Shown here piece after piece: positions 1-9,260 of a stretch of DNA of 13,895 nucleotides. Within the stretch, counting starts at the first letter, position 1. Each line of letters begins with the position of its first letter. Origin of the DNA: Pinguiococcus pyrenoidosus (taxonomy: Eukaryota; Sar; Pinguiophyceae; Pinguiochrysidales; Pinguiochrysidaceae). The stretch spans positions 1 through 13,895 of the forward strand of contig JAAMXY010001684.1 of NCBI GenBank assembly GCA_019677205.1, in the 5' to 3' direction. Below the pieces are notes generated by a model. It searched no databases and was not told where the DNA came from. It was given only the letters and a program-made list of their open reading frames with translations. Both the position numbers and the translations under genes were made by a program.

Positions 1-76
1 CGTCGCCGATGGCCAGGCGCTCCGAGCGGAGGCCCTGGATCACCCGTTGAAGTTCCGCATCGTCACCCTTGGCCTC
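1..76 (-). CDS. Partial exon, unknown coiled-coil-like protein (runs off left edge)
   Basis: Read on the minus strand, a CCCAG acceptor-like sequence (about 77-81) is followed by an open stretch of 25 codons to the window edge. It reads EAKGDDAELQRVIQGL and continues with charged, helix-favouring residues (SERLAIGD). The composition is that of a coiled-coil or helical segment. No family can be named from so short a piece, and neither a start nor a stop is present. A pyrimidine/CTGAC-like tract lies upstream of the proposed acceptor, as in other introns of this window. The gene would be divergent from the dehydrogenase that begins at 313. It could be chance coding potential in a GC-rich spacer. 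Confidence 0.35.
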
Positions 77-312
77 CTGGGCGCTGCAGAGGCCGGGTCA
101 GGCTCGCGCGCGCCGCCCCCGTCAAGTCGCTGCGTACCTGCTAAAAGCCATGGCAAAGGGGGCGGCGAGGCCAAGAGCAGCAAAGCGCGAGAGCAAGCGG
201 CGCCCACAGCTTCTGCGGCCCCAAAAGCCTCTAGAGATTCTTTCCTAGAATTCCGAGATCAGCTGATTCAGCGGAACGTCAGGCTTCCTTGCACCACTTT
301 GGGTTCGGGCCG

Positions 313-1702
313 ATGCGGCGCGCCATGCGCCTCGTCACTCTGTCCGTGACCGCCCACAGCGCGTGGGGCCTCGCTGGGCGCTTGTCGAGGCCGCTGGGGC
401 CGCGGCGGCGCCTTGGCGCCCATGGCGCCTCCCTGGGGCAGTTGGACCTTTCGACCACGTCACAGGTGACGCCGCGCTGGCGGCGGTCGCGGGGCGCCCA
501 AGTCTGACTGCTGCTGCTCCTGGCTCCAGGATGCGCGGCGGAGGAACCAGGACGCGGCGGCGGTCTTCGTGTGCACCGGCGCCAGTCGCGGGCTGGGCCT
601 GGAGTTCACTCGCCAGCTGCTCAGCAGAACGGCAGGAACGGTGGTTGGGGTGACGAGGAAGGCCTCCGGTGGCGATGGTGAGTGGCAGCAAGGATAATTG
701 ATGCAACTTGGCACGAGGCTGACCCCAGAGCAAAGGCCCTTCGCGACTGAAGAGCGAGTTTGGGGAGCGGTATCAGACGGTGCATGCGGATCTCATGGCA
801 CCCACGGACATTGCGCAGCTGCCGACGCGGCTGGCAGAGCTGGGGATCCAGCGGGTAGATCTGCTGGTCAATACAGCTGGTGAGGAGCGCGTGCAATTAA
901 AAAAGGATGGCTCTGTTGGGACTACGAGCTGACTGGGAAGCACAGGCGTGCTGCACGCGACACTACCGGGAGAGACCGATGTTCGCATGCCGGAGAGGAG
1001 CTTGGCGGCGGTGACACCAGAATGGATGGAGTACAACTTCAAGCTCAACACCATGGCGCCCCTACTGCTGGCACAATCGCTGGGTATGTGAATTGACCGC
1101 GAGCGATCGATCTCCTGCAGCTGCCGGGGATTCGCTCGTTGACGTCGCCCCGTTGCGTCTTCCAGCTCCTCTGATGAAGACGAAGAGCTCTAAGGAGAAT
1201 CGCCCGCTGTCGGTCGTTGCAAATCTGAGCGCGCGCGTAGGATCCATATCGGACAATCGCCTCGGTGGATGGTACTCGTATCGCATCTCCAAGGCGGCGC
1301 AGGTAGCGTACTGCAACACGCGACATCTTCCCGACTTCCTCTGGCTTCTATTGGAAAGAAGCTTACGAAGACGGCGTCGCCGTCTCTCTTGTCCTAGAAC
1401 ATGGCCACGCGAAACTTGTCGCTGGAGCTGAAGCGTCAGGGAACTCTCGTCATAGGACTCCACCCTGGGACGGTAGATACAGGTGACAACGCATGCGGCG
1501 GGTCGGCTGACCTGCCTCTGGCCGCGTCTAATGAAAGCTTTTGCGCGCAGGCTTGTCCAAGCCGTTTCAGAAAAATGTGGCCGACGGCAAGCTCTTCACT
1601 GCGGAGTTCTCCGTCAACCAGCTCCTCAGCATCATAGATGCCATCGAGCAGAATCATACAGGCGAAGTATTCGCATGGGACGGCGCACAGATCCCGTACT
1701 GA
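313..1702 (+). CDS. Short-chain dehydrogenase/reductase (SDR), seven exons, putative organelle presequence
   Basis: NAD(P)-dependent oxidoreductase of the classical SDR family; the substrate is unknown. Proposed exons: 313-465, 530-677, 736-879, 946-1083, 1166-1302, 1398-1482, 1551-1702. They total 957 nt and give 318 aa, with every junction GT-AG and in phase. Visible motifs are the nucleotide-binding TGASRGLG (residues 67-74), NTAG in place of the usual NNAG (146-149), Ser216 in NLSARVGSI, catalytic YRISK (Tyr233, Lys237), and the HPGTVDTGLSKPF loop near 262-274. The end matches the compact C-factor/CsgA-like SDR group. Exon 1 (51 aa) is rich in Arg, Leu, Ser and Ala and nearly free of acidic residues, resembling a mitochondrial or plastid presequence. 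That exon is the least certain part; the core could also start elsewhere. The ATG at 313 was chosen because its frame meets the 466 donor in phase 0. Confidence 0.88.
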
Positions 1703-2098
1703 GATGCAGTCGAGCAGCACTGAAGAACAGGCAATGGGACGGCGATACCGCAAAGTGTGTGGGTACCCTCCTTGCACCCCGAATGATTTTCAGTTCTGTT
1801 TTGCGTAGGCTCTCTGCATAATACGGTCCTTCCCAGCATCTCCCCCTTTCAGCCCCGCTCCGGTCTCCTTTCCCACACTCCTCTCATATCCGCCAAGTAG
1901 TAGTGGCTGTCGTAGTAGTAGCATTTGACTTTCCCTTCTCATTTCCCCCAATCTCTCGCATCTCGCGTTGTAGATCTCTCATGCCTGGCGTTGCGGGTCT
2001 CTCACACATCTCGTGCTTTCGATCTCTCACGTCGCGTCTCACGCATTGAGTGGCTTTTGCGGACCCTCCCCTTGGGCCACTTCATCACGCCCTGACCC
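1703..2098. other. Tail-to-tail spacer between SDR and acyltransferase genes
   Basis: This 396-bp spacer separates two convergent stop codons (TGA ending at 1702; TAA of the minus-strand gene at 2099-2101), so it should hold both 3' UTRs and polyadenylation sites. No AATAAA is visible. It contains GTAGTA-rich sequence near 1898-1921, a long pyrimidine-rich stretch from about 1830, and the degenerate CT tandem repeat annotated separately. I see no coding potential supported by motifs. Confidence 0.6.
1951..2044. repeat. Degenerate ~23-bp CT-rich tandem repeat, four copies
   Basis: The core TCTCTC recurs at 1952, 1975, 1998 and 2023, giving spacings of 23, 23 and 25 bp. Each core is followed by a variable G/C-rich half containing GCG or CTCGTG-type sequence. 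The copies are clearly diverged. The array lies in the 3' flank shared by two convergent genes. Function unknown. Confidence 0.6.
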
Positions 2099-3561
2099 TT
2101 AAGACACGTTGCTGAAAAGCAGGGAGGAGCAGGCAGCGTCCTCGAGCGGGCCTTTGGAATTCATGGACAGGGCAAAGACTGCCCACTCTTTCTTGGAGAG
2201 GCGGAAAATGATGGCGACCCCTCGATAGATCAGGCCGAGCGACGGCGGGACGGGTACGGCGGGAATGTGCGTGACTGGAGAGGCCCCGGGAAGGCGTACT
2301 TCCTGGTACAGCCCCGCCCAATTGGTGACAAGCATACGACTTAGGCTGGTAAGCGTATGAAGCGTCGAGGGCGCGTCGGTGCGCGCGCCCTTGAAGCTGC
2401 CGTCTCCGCGCGTGAGGGCCAGCCTGATCCGATGCGGCGTGCTGGCATCTTCCCTCCAGAGGCTCATCAGATCAGCTTGGTTCCCCGCGAAGGTTGGGGA
2501 CAGGCCTGGGCGTCTTCCCCGCCAATTGCACACCATGTGCGTCAAGTCGATGTCAAAGCCGTTGACCAGCTGGGAGACAATGAGGTCGTTGGTGCTGATG
2601 TACTCCACGCCCGTCGATATTTTGTCATGGGTGCGCTTGCTCTCCGCAACCCACTCATTCGACACCACTTGGATCCGCACGTGCCGCTTCATAACTGACA
2701 GCTGCTTCAGCACGGTCGTGTAGATGAGGTACAGGATGGCGCTCAGCCCGGCCACAAAGCTGAGCCGCCAACGGCGCAGCTCGGCTCCAAGCGCGCCATC
2801 CACCCAGGCATCCGAGGTGGGAATCGTGCGTTCATACTCCATGCGGAAGGGCTTGGCCTTCTCGTCAAACATTCCAAGGACCTTGTAGTAGGTGGCCCCG
2901 TCGCCCAGGATGTGGCTCATCGAGAACACCAGCACGCTTTGGCCAGGGTCCGGTGATCGGATCGCGGAGATCTTGAACATCGGCCGGTCCAAGTTCAGGA
3001 GCTGGGGCCCTCGACCCGCCGAGCACGGTCGGACGCGGACGGCGAGGTCCGGGAAATCAAGTCCCCCAGCCCGAGGATCGGAGACGACCACATCATCCAG
3101 CTCTTGCAGGACGCCGTCCAGGTGCTGCAACGGATCGGCCGGCACCCACAGCATCACTCGACTGCAGCCCTTCTTGGTGACCAGTCGGCTTGCCAGCCAG
3201 GGGTTCAGCGCCACAACCTCTTCCAGGCGCTGCTTGAGGTAGTCCAGAGGCATCGGGCCGGAGTACCAGGTCGCCGTGTCGATGGGAGTCGTGCGGTGGA
3301 ACATGAACGGCGTTCGCTCCGCTGCATTTTCCGAGCGACTGCCGACAGTTAGTTGCAATTTTTGGCCACGGGCTCCTCGCCATCTCGAGCAGCAAGCGAG
3401 AGGTGACTGCGACCTACGCAGAAACCAAGCGAGAAGCCCCCGGAAGCGCTGGAGACCCTTGCAAGCCACGCACCGTCGTTGAGCTCGCAGTAGCTCCCGG
3501 GCGCCAGAGGCTCCGCGTAGGAGCCCCACAGGCTGCTGACTCGCCGGATAGCTGGCGCCAT
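2099..3561 (-). CDS. CoA-dependent acyltransferase with HxxxDG motif (BAHD/condensation/wax-synthase-like fold), two exons
   Basis: Likely transfers an acyl group from acyl-CoA to an alcohol or amine acceptor; the substrate is unknown. Exons: 3561-3474 and 3321-2099 (1311 nt, 436 aa), with a GT-AG intron of 152 nt. A nearby donor/acceptor pair (3469/3339) would also keep the frame. The start ATG at 3561 is the only in-frame ATG in exon 1. The catalytic motif SHILGDG places His166 and Asp170-Gly171 about 38% into the protein, as expected for the chloramphenicol-acetyltransferase-like superfamily. Upstream, LNPWLASRLV resembles the early conserved helix of these enzymes. Downstream, VTNWAGLYQEV resembles the late SNW-type strand of wax-ester-synthase relatives. 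A hydrophobic stretch at about 216-234 (LSFVAGLSAILYLIYTTVL) could touch or cross a membrane. The reading frame stays open upstream of 3561, but that part is low-complexity and was not used. It is head-to-head with the acyl-CoA-synthetase-like gene. Confidence 0.8.
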
Positions 3562-3730
3562 TGGCCACGCCCAAGAGACCCTGCGATGCGGCCGAAGGCG
3601 GAAATCGCCGAATCTGTTGATACTGAATCTGTGGCGTTTGTTCTGCGGAAGCACGTGCTACGCGAATTCTCTGAATGGAGTCACTGAAACAAGGGGGTGG
3701 GGCGAGGGATGCACTTCTTGCATGCGCTGG

Positions 3731-3830
3731 TCTTGTTTTCATTCTTGGAACGCTCGAACGTCCGCGCCCGCATGTGCAATTCTTATTTTCATTCTTGGAA
3801 CGTTCGAACGTGCGCGCCCGCATGCGCAGC
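3731..3830. repeat. 50-bp tandem duplication, two copies with 6 mismatches
   Basis: 3731-3780 and 3781-3830 align without gaps at 44 of 50 positions. Each unit carries TTTTCATTCTTGGAACG, then a TCGAACGT element and GCGCCCGCATG. The second copy contains the perfect palindrome ACGTTCGAACGT at 3800-3811, while the first has one change (ACGCTCGAACGT). GAAcgTTC within copy two resembles the inverted-pair core of heat-shock elements; this is only a resemblance. The duplication sits in the shared promoter. Confidence 0.9.
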
Positions 3831-3854
3831 CAAAGTTGCGGCGCCTGACAGATC

Positions 3855-3872
3855 GAAAGCGCCGCCGCTTTC
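3855..3872. repeat. Inverted repeat, 7-bp arms, 4-bp loop
   Basis: GAAAGCG is followed four bases later by its reverse complement CGCTTTC. It lies between the 50-bp duplication and the plus-strand start at 4010. It could be a transcription-factor site or a short 5'-UTR hairpin, or chance. Confidence 0.45.
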
Positions 3873-4009
3873 GCCTTTGGATATCCCGGCGGTTGCGCAG
3901 GGTTGCGCGCGCCGCACTCGGCAAAGGGTACTTGCTGGGGCCGGCGTGGGGAGAGCTGAGAATAGAGCATAGAAAGGGCGGGGTCGCGCTGTAGTCCACC
4001 GACCTAGCC

Positions 4010-7000
4010 ATGCCGAAGCCGAAGCGGCCTCTCCCCGCCACACATCTGCGGGAGTGCTTCGACGCGTTTGCGTCTCGCCCTTTCTTTGAGGTGTGTACAT
4101 CACGATTCTCACCAAGAAAGGCAGCTCTCCGAGCCGAACTTCGCTGGATTTTCGGAAACTCTTAAGAATTCTTCGGCGTTGACACTTCTTCCAGGCCGCG
4201 CTTGGTGCCGCGTTCAGCTTTGCCGAGGCCGGAACCCGCGCGAATAGCATCGCCTCGTATCTGGCGGACGGGCCCAAGGAGGATGTAGTGCTGGCGAGCC
4301 GTCGAAGGTCTGCCCAGTTGCAAATTTGCTCCTGCGTGTGCAAAGGGGCTGACCGCTGCTCCGCACAGATGGGAGTGGGTGATCACGGATTTCGCCTGCA
4401 CGTTGGCCGGCAAGTGCAGCGTGCCGCTGGCGGTGCCTGAGGCCGGCTTCTGGTCGGAGCTGGCCCGGCAGAAGAAGAGCACGGTCGTGCGCGTCTTGGT
4501 CAAGGCGCTCTCCCGCTGCAGCTACGCAGTGTGCGACGTTCAAGGCGGGATCTTCATCGCTGAGGCTCTCACCATTGCTAGAGTGAGTGCATGTCGAATT
4601 CTTCAAGATGGAAGCGAGGCGAGGCGTGAATCAATCCTGCTGACCCATTTGCCATTTGCCATTTGCCATTTGCCATTTTTCCTTTTTCCTTTTCTCCATT
4701 CCGTCCGATTTTCCAACATTGGCAGGAGATGAAGGTTCGCATCCCGTCGGACTTGCGCTTCGTGCTGATGAGCGCGACGGAGAGCTCCGTGGAGACAGAG
4801 TGCGTCGTCAAGCTGAGGGAGCTCGGGTACTCTGCGGCGGTCTTCGACCAGATCGCCAAACCTGACAACCGCAGGCAAAGCTGGGTGAGTTTCGACCAGT
4901 CTTGCGCTACGACCGAAAGTTCTGCAGGGGCTTGCTCAGCCATTAATCTGTCAGCGATGGTTTCCTTCACAGGGGCGATTCGAGGAGGGCAAGCGGCAGA
5001 TGTCGGGCGAGAATCCCGGCTCGGGTAGCGAGGGCAACGAGCACGTCCGAAGCCGTTCGTCCCGACGCTTGCAGCTGCCTTCGCCAGAAAGCCCCGAGAC
5101 CGTGCCGGCATACTTCACCAAGTACGTCGAGCTCACGTCCGGCTGTGAGCTCCGCATCACTGTGGACGACTGGCTGGAGACGTGCTGTCGCGTGGGGCCA
5201 TTTGACATCACCACCGACGGCCAGAGGCGCCTGCTCGTCACGCCGGAGGTCGCCCTTTGTCCCCCGCTCTACTTCTCCAAGTCCTACGGGAAGATCAGCG
5301 TGCAAGCGCCGTGCCGGGAGTTCATGTGGTGGACGGCCTTCGCTGGAGGCTCCGTGATGCTGGTGGATGACTACGCCTTGTACGAGCCCCTAAGCGTGAG
5401 CTTGGTGAACAAGTACCGCCGCTTCCGCCCCACCTTCGTGGTCGCTGGTCCGGAGTTCTGGACGCAGCTGCTCATCGAGATCATGCAGGAGACTCGGGAC
5501 ACCGTTGACAATGGACTTCGATACGAGCTGAGCATGCTGCAGCGACGCCGGGAGAGGCTCAACACGAAACCGTACTCGTCGAGCCACTCCGATACCTCAG
5601 TAGACAGATTGGCAGAGGACTCCGACAGATCGAGCCCAACTCTCAGTGTGATGGTCCCAGGGAACCGCCCGTCGGACTTTGCCGAATCGTACGGCAAGGA
5701 GGACACGACCACCTTTGCTGGAGACCCTGACATCCTCGCGCTGATTCCATTCGCCCGCTTGAAGCAGCTCCGGCGGGCGTATGTGCGCGTCCCCGTCGGC
5801 AAGCTGTCCCTCGTGCTGGCCATCGAGAAGATTCGCGAGATTCTCGGCGGTCTCGTTTGCCTTGGCATGCTCATCGAAGACGCCGAGGTGGAGACTGCGG
5901 CGCACCGGAAGCCTGGGAGCCAAGGCCAGGGGCAGCTGATCTGGGCGTCGGAGAAGTGCTGCCTAACTGCGCAGGAGCTTGCGCTGCTGGAGCGCGTCTG
6001 CCAACCGATTCCGGCTTCCGTCTTTGGAGGGAAGCCCGTGACCAAGAGCCTTCGTCGCGGCCGGAACGCGCCGGCCAGTAGCTTGCTTGGCTTTCACGCG
6101 GTAGGTTTCACGGGCTGGAGCCGGCGTCGCAGTGTCCTGGACGACGCCATGCTCAGCTTGGAGAACACGGCAGGCCACCACTTCAAGAACCTCGGCCAGT
6201 TCTCCATGATGTCCCGCAGCCCCGCGCAGAGCACTGCGAAGTGGACCTGCTCCCCTTCGTCCCTGCCCGCCCGGTCGTGGACGGAATGGCTCACGGGAGG
6301 CCCGCGGCAGCTTCCGAGCATCGACGCTGCGCTTCACGACCTCGGGTACGGCTACACTTCCGCGGCCAGCTCGGCCCCCGCTTCCGCGGTCGGTTCGGTC
6401 TACAGCCGGAAGAACACGCCCCAGTCGATCGGAAGCGACTTCAGCATGGCGCCGAACCTGAGGGAAGAGGCGAACTACAATCGTTCCGTGCTGCTCAGCG
6501 CGAGAGCCTTGCTCCGACGGCTGATTCGAGATGCGCAGGAGATTACTCCCGGCATTCGCAGAGCGGAGCTGGCGCCGCTCTACCGCGCCGAGACTCTGTC
6601 GGCGGACTCCGTGTTCCCCGCCGACGGCACCGCAGCGGAGTCGGACCTGGAAGCTCTGCCCGCAGAAGAGCGGCTGCTTCTCCGACTCGAACGCATCGCG
6701 GCGAACAAGAGCCGGCGGTCGCTGAGTTCCTCTGCCATCGCAGCAATCGGAAAGGCCTTGGTGCTGGCGAACCCAAACCTGAGGTCGTACAACTCTGCCG
6801 TCCCACCGCCGCCTCCGCCGAAGCCGGAGGGCCTGTCGCCCGGACGACCCGCTGTGCCTGAGTATTCGAGGAGCCAGTCGGTCCCCTCGAATTTTCGCCG
6901 GCGCAGCCGTACGCTCGTCAATCAGGAGATTGGGGAGCAGTGGCTCGTCGAGTTCACCTTCGCCCGCTGTGAGGTGCTGGAAAGCTGGTCGCCCTTCAAT

Positions 7001-8626
7001 TCCACCCGATGGTTGGACACCATCGAGGACGGAGCGGAAGCCGTCCAGAAAACGGTGGCGAAGGGAGTCGCCGGAGCGTCGGCCTTGGTGCGGAAGGCGC
7101 TGAAAGACTCCCAAGGCGCTCCTCGGGAAACTCGAGAGCGGCGCGACTCCTCCGAGGCTGCTCCGGCGAGCAAGCCACCAGCGCGCCCCCCTCCGAATCC
7201 CAGGTCGCCTCGCAGCGCCTCGGCACGCATCAGCTCTTCGCGAGACGCCGCCATGACGACCGAGCTTCTCCCGCTGCAGCCTCAGCAGCCGACCGGCCGC
7301 TCCAGCCGTGTTGCCTACCTCCATAAAGCGGAGGCGGGGGTGCTCGACGAGGAGCTGAACGCCCTGAGGGGTGCAATGGCCGCGCTCCGCAGCGGCATGG
7401 ACGCGTGGGCCCAGCGAACTGCTGAGAAAGTGGCGAGGCTCCACAGCACGTCCGACCTCAGCGACGAGGTGAAATACGCGGAACGACGCGTCCGTCATGC
7501 GGTGCGGAGGCTCCTCAGCACGGTCCTGAACGAGTGGTCCATTGGCCTGAATCGCGGTGGACATGAGACTACCGCCGACATGCTGGATGACTTCGTGGAC
7601 ACCCTGACTCAGTCTCGCTTGACGTCCATCGACATGCTCGGCGCCGACGGAGCACGGCGGCATCGCTCGATGAGCTTTCACGAAGAGGAAGGCGACGCGT
7701 TCCAGGAGCTCTGCCGCCATTTCCCAGGCCTTTCGGAAGCCGCCGCCGCCTTCCCGGAGGGCGAGAATCCGTTCCGGCTCTCGGGCGTGCACGGCGGCCC
7801 GGAGATGGCCGAGCTTCTGCTCGCCGTGCTTCTCGTGGTGCTGGCGCTCGAGAACGTGCGCTTCGCGAGGCACAAGGCTTCGCTCGCGGACAAGTTCGCC
7901 AAGACGCCGTCCCTGAGCGAGACGTTGGCGTGGCTGACTCTTCTGCGCACGCAGCGCCGCTTCGCTGATGCGGGCGATGTACTGGACGTCGAAGTCCGAT
8001 CGCTGGCACTGTGTGAGGCTCCCCCTCTCACGTGGCTCCTGCAGCCCGAGACGGAAGAGCACGCGAGCGCTTCTCTCGGGGACCAAAGCCTGATCTTCAC
8101 GCTGGACAGCATCCTCGGCGCGGTTCTCTCCAAGCTGTCCGACCCGACGAGCACCATCGACTGGAGCCTTGTCGGAGACATCAACCAGTCGACGCTGGCA
8201 CGACGGAGCCCGCACTGGGAGCTCGTTCGCGTTTTGCAGCAGCTGCGGTACCGCCTCGGAGCCAGCTTGGGGGTGGATCTGGACTTCTCGAAACCCAAGC
8301 GGAGTCTATTCAGCTGGCATCGACCTTCAGCGGACAAGTTCCGGTCGATGCCCTTGTATGTGCCCGGCGCGAGGGATCCAACTGGTCCGGAGCTGCTAAG
8401 CCCAGCCAGGCGCTCCCACGCCCGCCGCCGGGGTTTTTGGACGTTTGTTGCATGTTTCAGTCTCGTGGTTGGCTTCGGCATCGTTTGGTACTGGAACCAG
8501 CCGAATGAAGAGGTTGACGAGAGCAGTGCTTGGGGGAGGCGGCGAATCCCTCCAAGCAGCCGCCCGGCTGTTCGGCGACCGATGGGCTTCGCCGAAGGCG
8601 TTTGGTCGTCGATGCTTCGAGCTTGA
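4010..8626 (+). CDS. Acyl-CoA-synthetase-like (ANL) putative pseudoenzyme with ~850-aa extension and C-terminal membrane helix
   Basis: Exons: 4010-4090, 4195-4307, 4369-4582, 4726-4884, 4973-8626; 1406 aa; all junctions GT-AG and in phase. Residues 1-550 follow the order of long-chain acyl-CoA synthetases: ANSIASYLADGPKEDVVLAS then EWVITDFACTLAGKCSVPL (about 67-85, like the EWviaDlAc-aG-vtVPL block), a TSG remnant (244-246), AGGSVMLVDDY with RPTFVVAGPEFW (341-352), and KIREILGG (475-482). The P-loop expected as TSGTTGxPKG reads TSGCELRITVDDW, so ATP binding and adenylation are probably lost. No YGxTE motif follows KIREILGG. Residues 551-1406 are unrecognised: Ser/Pro-rich linkers with a proline run near nt 6802-6820, then mostly helical sequence, a short hydrophobic helix (about 1134-1149) and a clear transmembrane segment (about 1343-1364, GFWTFVACFSLVVGFGIVWYW) with a 42-residue tail. 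It may act as a membrane-anchored regulator or scaffold rather than an enzyme (inference). The family call rests on motif order and is moderate. Confidence 0.7.
4644..4680 (+). repeat. Heptamer microsatellite (GCCATTT)n inside an intron
   Basis: About five tandem copies of a 7-bp unit (one CCCATTT, then GCCATTT copies) lie in intron 3 of the synthetase-like gene (4583-4725). They run straight into a T/C-rich tract ahead of the CAG acceptor at 4723-4725. The repeat therefore extends the polypyrimidine side of the intron, the longest in this gene (143 nt). Confidence 0.9.
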
Positions 8627-8853
8627 GCCGTCGCTCGCTTGGCCGCCGCGCCACGTTTTGGAATACAGGTCGGCGCGATCATCCAAGGAAAAGCGATTGT
8701 CTTCCGTACGTGTGACGGTCCGTCTTCTCGTTCAACGGCCAATGCCTTTTATCTCTGAAGACCCTTGGCGCTCGCGTCCACTGTCCTCAGGAGTGGACAG
8801 CACCGCGTTCTTCGCAAGCTGCCATCGTTGCATCCATCCAGAATGCAAAGGAG

Positions 8854-8893
8854 CACAACGCACAACGTACAACGCACAACGCACAACGCAACG
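8854..8893 (+). repeat. Heptamer microsatellite (CACAACG)n
   Basis: Five 7-bp units (one variant TACAACG) are followed by a partial CAACG. It lies 368 bp upstream of the shikimate kinase ATG. It is the second 7-bp-period microsatellite in the window, with a different unit from the intronic one. Confidence 0.9.
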
Positions 8894-9164
8894 AAGGACT
8901 TCCAAAACTGACCCGAGAGCATCAGCACGCGGCGCGACATAAAACCTCGAAGACAATCTCCTGCCACCGCTCTCTCTCCCGCCCTGGCGCCACTCAAGAC
9001 TGTGACTCGCAGATCCGCAGGACAAAACCCGGCACAGGTGTACAAGGAGACCCTCTGCCTCAACGCTGAAAACATGGTCACTGCGGCGTTTCGGCGTTTT
9101 GGCGTCAGCGTCGGTGACACCTTTTCGATACTGCACGAGGAAAATTCAACTCTCCGGCGTCGCA

Positions 9165-9251
9165 ATGGCGTTGAAGTCCCTCTCAGGGCCCAATCTCAAC
9201 GTGTACCGTCACCTGACCTCCCTGCGGCCCTCTCGAGCTCGCCTGGTCTAG
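9165..9251 (+). other. Possible upstream ORF, 28 codons, before shikimate kinase
   Basis: ATG at 9165 opens a 28-codon frame ending in TAG at 9249-9251, nine bases before the kinase ATG at 9261. If the transcript starts upstream of 9165, ribosomes would meet this frame first and it could dampen kinase translation. The transcript start is unknown, so this is only a candidate. Confidence 0.25.
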
Positions 9252-9260
9252 ATCGTCGCA

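Larger units (their letters stand above)
3562..4009. promoter_or_regulatory. Shared head-to-head promoter region (448 bp)
   Basis: This interval separates the start codons of the minus-strand acyltransferase (ATG at 3561) and the plus-strand synthetase-like gene (ATG at 4010), so it must contain both promoters and both 5' UTRs. It holds a 50-bp direct tandem duplication (3731-3830), a 12-bp perfect palindrome (3800-3811) and a 7+4+7 inverted repeat (3855-3872). No TATA box is evident. Bidirectional use is inferred from layout only. Confidence 0.6.
8627..9260. other. Spacer between synthetase-like gene and shikimate kinase (634 bp)
   Basis: Both neighbours are on the plus strand, so this holds the 3' UTR of the first and the promoter/5' UTR of the second. 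It contains the heptamer array at 8854-8888, a GGCGTTT-type imperfect repeat near 9084-9105, and a 28-codon upstream open frame ending 9 bp before the kinase ATG. No other gene is supported; the longer open frames here lack recognisable motifs. Confidence 0.6.

Noticed and set aside
3562-3970. Open reading frame continuing upstream of the acyltransferase (total 623 codons)
   Set aside because: The added ~180 residues are low-complexity, run through the 50-bp tandem duplication and lack motifs. A two-exon model with a normal intron gives a better N-terminus (ELNDAERTPFMFHRTT).
5963-8215. 750-codon open frame on the minus strand opposite the synthetase-like gene
   Set aside because: It is Arg-rich and motif-free, mirrors the long GC-rich plus-strand exon, and is explained by codon bias of that exon.
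9165-9251. SGPNLNVY in the short upstream frame recalls the NGPNLN start of type II dehydroquinase, another shikimate-pathway enzyme
   Set aside because: The match is only a few residues, the frame stops after 28 codons and no downstream dehydroquinase sequence is present.
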